From: Apostichopus japonicus | Lineage: Eukaryota; Echinodermata; Holothuroidea; Aspidochirotida; Stichopodidae | NCBI RefSeq assembly: GCF_037975245.1 | Contig: NC_092576.1 | Span: forward strand, 10,936,111-10,978,610 | DNA length: 42,500 nucleotides | Reading direction: 5' to 3' | In this document: piece after piece, positions 22,376 through 33,978 of the stretch | How positions within the stretch are numbered: the first letter of the stretch is position 1 | Layout of the letters: each line of letters opens with the position of its first letter | The notes under the pieces: model-generated | Seen by the model: only the letters and a program-made list of their open reading frames with translations | Told to the model about the DNA's origin: nothing | Databases searched by the model: none | Translations under genes and position numbers: made by a program

Positions 22376-23790
22376 CTAGTTTCACCTCTCAAATGTGAAG
22401 AAAAAGTAACAAATTTTGATTTCATGACCAATTTTAGTTTAAAACACAATTTTGGGTTGAAACAGTGTACCGCACTGAGATTTCTGTTCCTATATGGCAC
22501 AATTGATATCACATTGCAGTAGACATATTGAAATAGAACACTCTGATAATATAGAAATCGGCCTAGTTTCACCTCTCAAATTTGAAGAAAAAGTAACAAA
22601 TTTTGATTTCAATGACCAATCTAAGCTTAAAGCACAATTTTGGGTTGAAACAGTGTACCACACAAGGGCGGCGAAATCACTTTTATTCTGGGGGGCACCA
22701 ACGTCGAAGGACACTTTGCAGAAATTCGATTGGACTGATGCAGCCTGATATTTAGTACCCATTATAACTCTTCTTGTATTATCTTATTTGCGTATGCACA
22801 TCACTCCATCAACGCCCCCCCCCCCCCCCCTCTCGAGGAAACAATGCATACTAGCACTGCAATATCCAATGTGCAAATTGGGAAACGAGGAACAAGTTTT
22901 CTATCGAGACAAAATGAGGTGAAATCATTATAAAGTGCAAGTCCCTGCACACGTACGCGATCGATACACGCATGAAAGCAAATGAAATATATATGTCAAA
23001 ATACGAAAGGATGGGGTATAGGTTATGGGCTATTAAAACTCTACTCATTATTCATAATAGGCTATAAAATGGCTTCTGCTTATTACAAAGTCACAATGTA
23101 ATATAGCAATGCATTTTTGGAAATGCATTAGGATTAAGGCTGCAGCCCCCCCCCCCACCCAACCAATTTTTTGGGTGAAAATTCGGGCAATATGCTGAGA
23201 ATTTTTCGGGCACCTACTGATAGAAAAATAATTTGCTATGTGTTTTTCAATGATATTATTATGATCATTATTATTGTAACGACTTTCCCTAAAATTCTAA
23301 CCAATATGGAAGGGTAATATCACGGCAAATTATTGTATGTTATTGGCATGCGATGTAATAACCACCCATGCCTATATGATATGCGCCTTAACATGTTGAA
23401 CGCGCGCGGAGCGCCCGAAAAATTTTGGTAATATTTTTCGGGCAAGTCGTTGCAGCCCCCCAAAACAAATTGGGCTCCTACGCCTATGGTAGTAAACATT
23501 TAAAACTTCCCGAAATATTTCATTCGACTGGGTTTTTCGCTTTGTAAACTCTTTTTTTATTTAGAAATTTTTATGTAGAAAAGGGCACATTTTTAACCTG
23601 AGGAAAAGTGGGGGGGCACGTGCCCCCTGTGCCCCCCCCCCCGGTTCCGCCGCCCTTGGTACCACACTAACATTTCTGTTCCTATATGGCACAATTGATA
23701 TCACATTGCAGTAGACATATTGAAATAGAACATTCTGATAATATAGAAATCGGCCTAGTTTCACCTCTCAAATTGAAGTAAAGTAACAAT
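22376..23790. repeat. 187-bp tandem duplication interrupted by a transposon
   Basis: CTAGTTTCACCTCTCAAAT begins at 22376, 22563 and 23755. The first interval is 187 bases; the second is 1192, which becomes 188 after removing the inserted element and one 8-bp target duplication. So there are two units and the beginning of a third. Confidence 0.9.
22664..23659. mobile_element. hAT-like nonautonomous element with exact 8-bp target duplication
   Basis: The ends are AAGGGCGGCG on the left and CCGCCGCCCTTGG on the right, forming short inverted repeats. TACCACAC flanks the element exactly on both sides (22656-22663 and 23660-23667). The uninterrupted neighbour repeat reads TACCGCACTGAGATTTCTG, which aligns to the predicted empty site TACCACACTAACATTTCTG. 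This independently confirms the boundaries. There is no transposase; the interior holds poly-C tracts and a GC-rich patch near 23400. Confidence 0.85.
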
Positions 23791-23799
23791 TATTTACTT

Positions 23800-24710
23800 C
23801 AAAGGTTTATCTTAGTTTATCTTAGTTTAAACCTACAATTTTAAGTGAAGACAATGAGAACTGCTTGATGTGTAGAATTCAGTTTGTAGGGCTCAAATTA
23901 TAGCCATGTCCCTGCTTTCCGAGAGAACATACTGATAGTAGAAAGTTTCACCCCCAAATTTAGGAAAATGCAACAAATATCTACTTGAAAGATAACTTTA
24001 CCTAACCACAAACGTTTTCAAATTGAAATAGTAAATATGATTGGATGTACCACGTGGTAATTTCATAGCCACATTATTAATTGAATTGCTTCCCCCACAC
24101 TGAGTTCTAATCGAGTGGCGCATGCATGCTATTCTTGCAAAGCTTTCTTCAAATAAAGTCTGCTAAAGGCTTCTGTACATTGTTTGAAACGTCACACCAC
24201 TAACCTAGTACCGACCAAAACACGGCAATAGGAGGGCGTTAACGTGGGCGGGGTTAATTAAAATCCGTTCTGATTGGATAGCAGTGACATTTTTGTGTAC
24301 GGCAGCTGAGAATGACCATTTTAAGTGATGCGAAATCAACAGCTAAGTTTAGTTTAGTTGAGAGACCCAAGAATCAGAAAGCCTTACCCTATCCGTGTTA
24401 GATCGCCGTGTTAAAGTAAATACCAGTGGTTTGTATTCAAAATGTTGTAGAAACTTAATCCTAAATTTTGGCAGTTCTACTGTCATCATATTTTTATGAT
24501 ATCCTTGTTATATGTATAAAAGGCAATGAACTATTCAAATACAGGGTTATATGCAACATTAAACATGTCAGAACTTGTGTATTATAGAATAGGCTACAAC
24601 TTCTTTCGGTATGTGTTTACGAATTAACAAGGAACTGCAACTGTATCATCCTTGTTGGAATGAAACTTAATAATTGGTAACTGTTTGGATTAAAATGAAA
24701 ACAACAAAAA
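23800..24710. other. Noncoding stretch
   Basis: No gene or clear repeat seen. Confidence 0.4.
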
Positions 24711-26231
24711 ACAAAGACAATAGGGGAGAAAGATTAAGTGATGAGACGATTGTCTACTCTCACGTCCAAAGTGTATTTGGAATGGCAATCTAAAAAACAT
24801 GGGGGTGGGTCTGATGTTATTGTACACTCCCCAACAGTTTCGGTCACTTCCGGTCACATGACTTTTTCATAAAGTAAAAAACTGAATGTGAACTATTATA
24901 CTACCTGTATATCAAATTTTTTAAGGTCGAAAATCGTAACCTTTCACCTTTGACCTCCATTTTTTTTTTTGGATATTGAGGAACGATAGGGCACTAACAT
25001 ATCCAAAGTGAAAGTATATATCACTTCCGGTTCAGGAGTTATAGTGGGTCAAAGGTCAAAAGTGTCGTTTTTTCAAAGATATGTTAAAAAGCGTAGGAGT
25101 GACCGATTTTCATGAAACTTGCAACGATGACGTATGACCTCATAAGAAACAGTCGCGTGAAAAAGGTCTGCGATGAGGTCATCGGTTGAAAGGTAAAACG
25201 GTAAAACATGAAAGTCCCAAAAAAACCTCCGAAAACGGTCAAAAAGTTTCATTTTGACATAAGGACATACCAAATCAAGATGGCGGCCACTCAAAGTTAA
25301 CCCTTACTCTAGGGTTAGGTAGCTGAGTGTTATCATATTCGACTCCTGTGTGTACACGCAATGACTTTTCGTGATACAAATTGGTGTCGTGATATAACTA
25401 AATCCGTACTATTACGTGATACCTTTAATCTTGCTTTAAGTCGTTTACTCTGGTAATAAGGGCGCTGTAAACCATTTTCTAGGGGTGCGTTTTTGAAAGA
25501 GGAGGAATGTGTTATAACCCTGTAACTTACACTGAAGACTTATCACGTAATGATGTAAAAAATATGTGCCGTTTTTATTGCCATTTAGTTCTGTCCGGAA
25601 TTTACGTCATCAAAAGCGTTATTATTGATTTCTACAAAACTAAACCATCAATCACCTCATAAATAGCAGTAAAATTACTTCTAGATATTTTCAATCGACT
25701 CTTTGAGTTTCAAATTTGTTCCTTTACATTTGACAAAATGGCGTCGTTTCTTAAATATTCATAAAAATACTAAAACAAAATATTAAAAAACCAACCAAAG
25801 ACCGGAAGCAGCTCAAACAGCCTTTATATAATCTCTTTTCTATCATTTCTAACTTAATCTCTAATTTAAAGCAACTTGGCTAAATTTTTCTTTTCAAGCT
25901 CAAAATAGCGCCCCCGCAAAAACGGTCAATGTGTCTCTATGTGGTACTTCTCGACACGTAGTTTATATTTGCATTCGGAAGTGAGGGACAAAAAAAGAAA
26001 GTAGGTGTTTCTCCAAAAACGAACAAATTATACCTCGTCCGGTACTCCTTGTGGCGCTGATAACGAATCTTTTGGCAGTTTGGTAGCGTGTGGAGGGGTG
26101 GGGGCATTTTTACCTTCATGGTGTTCCATGGTGCACGCTACTAAGACTTTAAGTGCTAACTGTTTTGTTTGATTTTTTTTTTCAAAACGACATGACAAAG
26201 ACAATAAGGGAACAAGATGTAGTGATGAGAC
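24711..26231. repeat. Segment bounded by 37-bp direct repeats
   Basis: A 37-base sequence starting ACAAAGACAATA and ending AGTGATGAGAC occurs at 24711-24747 and again at 26195-26231 with 32 of 37 matches. The 1.45 kb between has many GGTCAAAGGTCA and CTTCCGG words but no coding frame. It may be an insertion with a long duplication, a duplicated block with internal divergence, or two copies of a dispersed repeat. Confidence 0.5.
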
Positions 26232-26349
26232 AAAGTATTATTGCCTAAGTTTATTAACCAAGAATGTAACAAACATTTCAACTCATATCACATTGCATAT
26301 TTGATAAGCCAATTAGGCTTCTTCGCGAGTTCCTGCTTGCAGGAGGATC

Positions 26350-26405
26350 TAATATATATACATACATACATACACCCATACATACATACATACATACATA
26401 CATAT
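26350..26405. repeat. (CATA)n microsatellite
   Basis: Tandem ACAT/CATA tetranucleotides with one CCC interruption. Confidence 0.95.
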
Positions 26406-26737
26406 GCTAAACAAATAACAACATGTGTAAATGAATAAATAATGAAAATTATAAATTGACAAGAAATGTTTTTATTTTCACCTTCAGAACTCTCCTGTCC
26501 CTGATAATATTTACATGCATGTATAAACATTTTCAACCATGGTCAATCCAAAATCCATTTATTCTAGCTGCATACTGATTGACATAAATACCCCACTTGA
26601 ATGATCCCATTCATCTATGAAAGCAGAGAATGGGCCCTTACCAAAGTCTTATGAAAGATACCACACTATATAAACTGTTTACTTGACGACCAGACACCTA
26701 CATTATGAAGGTTTTTAGTTTAGTAGAAAAAAGGATC

Positions 26738-28000
26738 AGGAGGGACACTTAAGTGTCCCCATCAAGGACCCTATATTGAGAGAGAAAAAAAAAGACACAA
26801 ACACTCAGACCCGATTACAATGCTTAAAGTGCTTGTCCAAAGCATTCTTAAACCCATTGACACTACTTGCAAGTACAACTTTCTCAGGCAAACAATTCCA
26901 GTCATTCACAACCCTATTAGAAAAAAGTTATGGCGAATATTAATCCTACTATGTGACTTTTGGAGTTTAAGACAATGACGTCCTCTGGTACAACTACTGT
27001 TAGCAAACATGAAATAGTCGGTAAAGGATAAATTGTCGAAACCATACACAATCACAATCAAGTCCCTACGTAACCTCCTAAGCTCCAGTGTGGTGAGATT
27101 CAACAGTTGTAACCGCCTATTATGAGGAACACTCTTTAAGGAACTAATCATCCTAGTAGCCCTCCTCTGGACCTTTTCAAATACTTCCTTATCCTTGGCA
27201 AAATATGGGTTCCAAGCCTGCACAGCATACTCCAGATGAGGCCTAATCAACTGCTTATAAAGCCTAACTACGATGTCCTCTTTCAGAAAACTGAAGTTCC
27301 TCTTGATCATATTTAAAACCCTATTAACTCTTTTAGCAGCTTCAAGACAATGATTAGAAGGTTGCAGAGATGAGTCAATGTAGATACCTAGGTCTCTTTC
27401 AACAGAGACCTCCTGTAACTCCACACCATTGAGATTGTATGTAAACTTTTGGTTACTACTACTTGCTTTCATCAATATTAAAAAGCATTTGGCACCCCTG
27501 TGACCAGGAAAAAACCTTATCCAAATCCGTTTGAAACTTCTCAGAATCAATTTTGGAAGAGACCTCAGAATACAATTTGGTGTCATCAGCAAACTTCTTA
27601 GCTGTACACAAAATATCACCGATAATGTCATTTATATAGGCAACAAACAACAAGGGACCCAATGCAGAACCCTGTGGAACCCCACTAGTACTGTAACGTC
27701 TTGCCAAGAAGAAGCACAGCCTTTAATTACCACCCTCTGTTCCCTATTACCAAGCCAATTCTCGATCTAAGACAGTAAATTCCCATTGATACCCATACTC
27801 CTCAGCCTAAGTAAAAGACGCTGGTGGGGAACTTTATCGAAGCCCTTCTGGAAATCTAGGCACACAACATCTACAGAATTTTGCCTATTTAGTGAGCTTG
27901 TTACATCTTCCATAAACTCAAAGATATTAGTGAGACAAGACCTTTTTTGACAAAAACCATGCTGAGACTCTGATCAAACACTGACTGCTGAAGTTAACAA
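26738..28000 (-). pseudogene. Decayed CR1/jockey-type LINE, reverse transcriptase 3' part
   Basis: On the minus strand, from about 27,960 downwards, the fragments read QHGFCQKRSCLTNI, DVVCLDFQKGFDKVPHQRLL, SGVPQGSALGPLLFVAYIND, KFADDTKLYSEV, RLYKQLIRPHLEYAVQAWNP and FEKVQRRATRMISSLKS, then SNRVVNDWNCLPEKVV before a stop at 26805-26807. These are the RT fingers/palm blocks (including the FADD catalytic motif) and the C-terminal region of CR1/jockey LINEs. A TAG at 27767-27769 and at least three frameshifts (near 27,690, 27,470 and 26,930) disrupt it. The 5' half with the endonuclease is absent, as usual for truncated LINE insertions. Confidence 0.9.
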
Positions 28001-28231
28001 AGGACTGGAACTGTCTGTATTTTCAGGCAAATAAAAGTTGAAGCCCCTAGAGACAAGTTTGAGAATACTTCGGGGGAAATGTAGGCCAAGCTGATAAAGC
28101 AGGTAAACTGTCAATGCACCGGAACCTGAACACATTTTAAGTTCAACCAACTTTCACTCTTGAGATATATATTTTACTACTACAAAAGATAAAGACTCCT
28201 CTCAAATTTCACGGTACCATTATGATGCACA

Positions 28232-28650
28232 TTGCCAAGGTCCCAATTGATTGTGTGGGCAAGTGAGCCTTTAAGGTTGTTGCATTACAAGAAATATGAT
28301 GTGGTTGGTGTTTTCGGAAACCGCATTGTCCAATGGGGCCAACACCTTTATAAGAATTATCCTGCTCTCTGCTGCCATCATCAAATCATGTGTGGGCCAT
28401 GGGTCCTTTATGGCTGTTGTCTGGGGCCCGTTACAGATAAAAGTTGTAGATGGTATTGTTTGGTTTCTCCAATGCATAAAGGGTTCAAAGCAACTACAAT
28501 ATCTATCTTTGTGTCTTTGCACATGATTAAATCACATGTGGGCCATTGGCCCTTTGAGATTGTTGTCTGGGCCATGGTAGAGGAGAAATTTTCAGTCATA
28601 TGTCTTTTTGGAATACTCGATAACCAGCGCCACTAAAAAAATCATCCTGC
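28232..28650. repeat. Degenerate tandem repeat, period about 140 bp
   Basis: Related words such as ATGTGTGGGCCATGGGTCCTTT and ACATGTGGGCCATTGGCCCTTT, each followed by a GTTGTCTGGG block, recur near 28388 and 28529, with a weaker copy near 28252. AATTATCCTGCTCT and AATCATCCTGCTCT recur as well. A 134-codon open frame across it is explained by the repeat. Confidence 0.55.
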
Positions 28651-29021
28651 TCTATTTTCACATAATTATTTGCAACGTGTCACTAACAAACTCAGTACAC
28701 GCAGCTGAAGTACAGTTTACAACAAGCTCACTTTGTTATCATCACCATTATGTCACAGGTCACATGATCGTCAAACGTCTGCCCGTGAAAAGCCAAATTT
28801 TGGTTTAAAAAATTGGCAAGTTAATGATTTTTTTTTAGCCTTTCCCAACATCTGATTGACTACATTTTTGGTATTTGTAAAAAGGAAACCAACTAGAATA
28901 CTATAGAAAAAGATCACTATCGTTTGTCTTTAAGCTAGCAGATGCTAATGTTAGGTCACCCATCATAATATAACATAAACATATCTATGGGAAGAAGAGC
29001 AAATAAAACAAGAAAGGGCAG
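28651..29021. other. 3' flank of the KDZ gene
   Basis: This would hold the 3' UTR of the minus-strand gene. I did not find a clear AATAAA on that strand. Confidence 0.4.
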
Positions 29022-32000
29022 TCAGTCTTCCTCATCTGAGGAAACATCTTCAAGCAGCTGCAACGCCTCACAGAGGTTGTCAATGTTTTCGTCAGGTATG
29101 TCATATGAGTGTGCAGGTAATGTGTATGTAGAAAGGTCGATAAAGCGGGGGTGGAACAATTGATGGCAGCAACATATTTGTTGTATAATTTCTAGGTGTT
29201 TTAACTTAAGGAGACATATCTGTCCTTTACTCATACCATTAACTTGAAGAAGGCTCAAAATATTTTTCTCTCTGTCCACAAAAAAGTTGAAAGTATTCCT
29301 CATCTCAGACTTGAGCTGTTCGAGTTCTTCCACACTTCGGTCAAGTTTGTGGACAATGTCAATCCACTGCCTCTTTACATGCGTAGGGATAGTTGGATGT
29401 GATGTATCACTGGTGTTGGTTGTTTCCAGGCATCTCCAGACATTGGATGCAACATCACACACATCACTAAATATTAAAGGTGGTCCACCAATCTCCTGGT
29501 TGTAGTTTTCCAGACCCTTCTTCAGTTTGGTAGTGGCTGTCTTAATTTGTCTACATAATAATTTGGCAATTGCTTGTCCATCTGCATGGGATGATAAACA
29601 GGTAGGTGATTAAACCAATGTTTCCTACAGTATACTTAGCACAGATTTAAGTGACACACAAAGACTTTCATTGCAATTCCCATAGCTATGCAACATTCTT
29701 TACATTAGTATAAATTTAGTGTGCCTTTCAAAATGTGAACACTATGTATGTTAGCTTTATAGAACACATTCCCATTGCAGCAAATTTAACATTTTTGGCA
29801 GATAAAGAAGTCTTTGCCATTGAAAGCAATCACCTAATGCAAATTAGTTTTTTCTTATTTATCAAAGTCACAATCATTAGCCAGAGCAAATCCATTGGGG
29901 ATAGTGACTCATCATAAAGCAAAACCTACTGAAAGTTATGAACTAAACTCATACTGTATCAAATATAAAACAGCAAGGGCCAAGTCAATACCTGCATACT
30001 TCTGCTTTAATGAAATCAGAAGCCATCTGTCAACACACAATGTGTGGAGCTTGAATAAATGGCTTTTCTTGCGTCTTGCGGTATTGTTAGCCAGAGCAGC
30101 CTGATAGAGGGCAGAACCTTCTGTCCAGCGGGGTTGTCCCTGTTCCATTGCCAGGATTTCTTCATCAATACTGCAAAAAAGGAAATGAAACTTACTCATT
30201 TTCCCTCTTTAAACTTAAGTTTTTTCTGGCTGTAATGAGAGTTCAAACTAACAGAATAATGGAACAACAATAGATGCATGTTTTGTAATGAGTGTACTAT
30301 TTCTTACCTTACCAAATGTGTTGTTAGCTTTTGCATTAACACAAGCAGATATATCTAATCCTTGTGAGAGCCTATACCTGTTCACTTCAATATATCCATT
30401 TGGAAGAGGAAATATTCCATAGTTTCAAATGGAAAGTAGACTTATTTTAAACGTGACTTTCAAACAGATGGGTTGAGATGACAAAACCTGCTAATTCTGC
30501 AGTATAATGACATGATGTTCTACAGTAAACCATTGTTGGATATTTTCTTGTAGTGCGTTCAAGTTTCGTGGTAAGCCTCCATAAAATGATTTAAGTAACA
30601 GAGATATGTTGGCTCACCCTGAATAAATCCTTTTGGTATCATGTTTATCAGATTTTAACTATTTTTATTGATGCAGGCTATTCAAAATTATCCTTACCTA
30701 CACTTGAGACATAGACACTGCTTTCGCTCCTTTCTTGGGTATTAAAATGTCAAATAATTATAAACTTCTCCATTGCATGTTAAACACCAAATGTATAAAC
30801 ATTAAGGTCATTCAGTCTAAGTGCAAACGATACAAATAGCCTAGACCAATATATTGCATCTAAATCTTTTTACATGCTTTATTCAGTTTCAACTGTCAGT
30901 TCAACAACTTCCATATCCAGCTGAAAATGAATTGCACATTTGAGTTTACTAATGGGAACTGAATGAATCATATAGAGGGAGTAATTAGGGCCATCCATGT
31001 AGTTGTGGCAACATATTAAGCTATAACTATGAAACATTTGTACTGAGTGAAAATTTGTACCGTTTAATCTTCCGAAGTAGTAAGGAAATACAACCAACAG
31101 CAGAGTTTTCAGAGAGGCATTCCCTCTCATAGTCCTTCCTAGAAAGAAAAAACAGGTTCAACATCAGTCCTATCTGGAAAAATGCACATCTTTATTTTAT
31201 CTTCGAGGTAATTAATGAATGCATTTAGGGGTGTACATAATGCATTAGGGGTGTACATTGTGCATAACATAAGGAAAGTCTTGATTTTAGACTTCCAAAT
31301 CAAATTTTGATCAATATGGATGGAATATCTATTAAGAGATTCATAGATATTAAAAGAGTCAATTGGGTTGATCCAGTTCTAGCAATATAAAGTTTGTTGG
31401 ATCATTCAAATTATTTCACCTAGATTTATATAAAAAAAATGCATTTAAGGTGGCAATAAACGTCACCTTTTTCCATTTATCTGAAGGTAGCATTGTATCT
31501 TTAACTTACAACACAAAAGAAAAAGTCAAATGAGACATTTCATTATATGATTATAAACTAAAAATAACTTGAACAACCATTTTATGACTTTCTGAATGAG
31601 ACATCACTCAATCCTGTATGAGCAATCTCAGAAATGGGAATAGATAAAAATGTTTTAAATAAATTATTTACAATTGGAACTGCACATTTAATGAATTGAT
31701 GCATATGATACAGTAATATAAGATCAATCAAATTTTGCTGTTTTAAAACTTAATGCTAAATCAACCAAACAAAACAGCCAAATTTCATGCTCCTCTTAAA
31801 CAAGTGAGATACTTTTCACCATGTTATATGTTTCAAGAAATTCAAGAACAAACAACTCATGTTAAATCAATATCAAAGTACATGGTAACATGTAACGTGT
31901 TTGGATAATGATGAGAGCATAACAAGTGGAAGCACGGAGCAGTGCATTAGGGAATGTTACACAGCATGTATAAGGAACAACGAATCAGTTTTGCATGTTA

Positions 32001-33318
32001 AACAAACCTGAGATCATATAATGTCTTCAGCTTCAGTGCATAAACTTCTGAAGAAGGTAGAGTGACCCCAGTAACTGGTCGCAAAGAAAAAAGATATTTT
32101 ATTTTCATGAAAACAAACACCAAAAAATGCAAAGTGATGTGTAGGTTAAAGATGACAAATAATCTCATGCTACCCTGAAGTATCACAATACCATTCAGAG
32201 AGATGTTCTGGAAATGATTCCAGGGTCATTGGTCACCTTTAAGTAAGGTATAAAAGTAAATAAAGAAAGGTGCCACATATCAGTTCATACACATGAAGGT
32301 GATAAGGAGCAAACATACATATTGTAAGTGACTTGCAACATGTAAACTTTTATCCCTGTTTCTAATTATAACTTTGTTATGTTTTTAAGTTATATAGGGA
32401 GTAACATGAATAAAAGAAGAGTGTATAATTGAACCCTCAAATATGTTTGTAATAGGAAATCCTTTTTGACCTAATTAAATAAAAAAAATTACCCCAAGTC
32501 TAACCCTTCTCAGGGTTTGATAGAAAACTCAGTGGCATAGCTGAAGTTTGTGCTGCCCTTAGTGTTCCTTGATCCCTTCCCCCATCCACACCCCATCCCC
32601 AAAGAAAAATGAAACAAAATTTATCATACATAATGAGGAATGATGATAATGGATCATGATGATGGTTAAATTCACATATATGCAAAAAATCTAATATAAT
32701 CCCAGATATGGTAAACTTTACTGCATTTTGTATGGGTTAACCCCAAAGCAATCCAGATTATCAGATGGTCTCTGGTAGTCTGGTTAAATTTTACTGAACC
32801 ACCTTAGTTATCTTGAATGCACTACCTCTCTTGCCCCCCCCCCCATAACCCCTACCACTACTCAGAACAAAAAAGGTTAGTAAAGGTTACAACTAACCAT
32901 CACTTGGTGGTCTCATTTCTTCTGTCATCCACATCCTTATGGTGTTAATGGTTATTGCAGAACCATCTGATTCATGACAAGAAATCATCAATACAAAAAT
33001 TAAAATTGGATAAATAAGTTGTGTGAAAGGTGAAGGAAAATATCAATTTAGAGGTGTTACCTTCTTGTAAATTGGTGAATAAAATTGCAATACAGAAAAT
33101 GAAATAAAAATTGGCATGGAACATGAATAGAGAAAGCAGTCTCATTGCCATACTACTGGCATTCTTTCATTTTGTAGCTGAAACATCCAAATTAAAGAGA
33201 AGCAACTAACTCATTGATCTAATACCTTGCTCATTAGGGACAGCAATCACAGCCAGCTCCTTTGCAGCAGTTGAGTGGACATCTTCTGCCCTTTGGTGGC
33301 GATGAACCAACAATTTGG
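29022..33318 (-). CDS. KDZ gene exons 10-15: C-terminal region
   Basis: Exons 33318-33226, 32966-32898, 32074-32008, 31138-31061, 30170-29992 and 29581-29022. They read [78 protein letters not shown], then [15 protein letters not shown] and [19 protein letters not shown], then [19 protein letters not shown]. The RW-T, R-LL-K-KYA and DGQAIA features match the helical tail typical of KDZ proteins. The last exon ends with an acidic SSDEED and a stop at 29022-29024. Confidence 0.8.
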
Positions 33319-33849
33319 CTGTAATATATTAGAGCGAAATGTAATATAATTGATCATCTGCCAATTGCATTGTGACAATATATTGTACATAAAAATATCA
33401 CAAATCCACAATTTAGCTATATGATACTGTAACTTCAGAGCCATCATGTGGGACACCAATCTTAGTCTTCTTCTGTTTGCTGATAGGTATAGAAATTAAA
33501 GATGATAAACAATTTATGGTCATGCAAGAATGTTTCCAGTCACTATTCACATGTGGTGTTAGGTGAGTAATTTTCATAGCCATACTCACCAAGATTTCTA
33601 CCAATTTTTCGTGTGTACTGCAAAAGTCCATCAGTTAGGGCATCAATTCTGTTTGATGGCGTCATTTCTTTCGTTATCGTGGAAAATTTCCTTAGAAATG
33701 ACCACAACCTTTCCACTTGCTCCCCATCTGAGAGACAAAATCCTTCCAGTCGCCTAGGGCTTAATTTTTTCTACCCAACCAAAGAAATGTAACACATGTC
33801 AAGTTAGCTACATTGCAAAACAACTTTTTCAACAAAATAAACATATTTC

Positions 33850-33893
<44 letters not shown>

Positions 33894-33920
33894 TATACAT
33901 ATATATACATATATATATAT

Positions 33921-33978
<58 letters not shown>

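Noticed and set aside
28232-28636. 134-codon plus-strand open frame
   Set aside because: It lies wholly in a degenerate tandem repeat and shows no domain.
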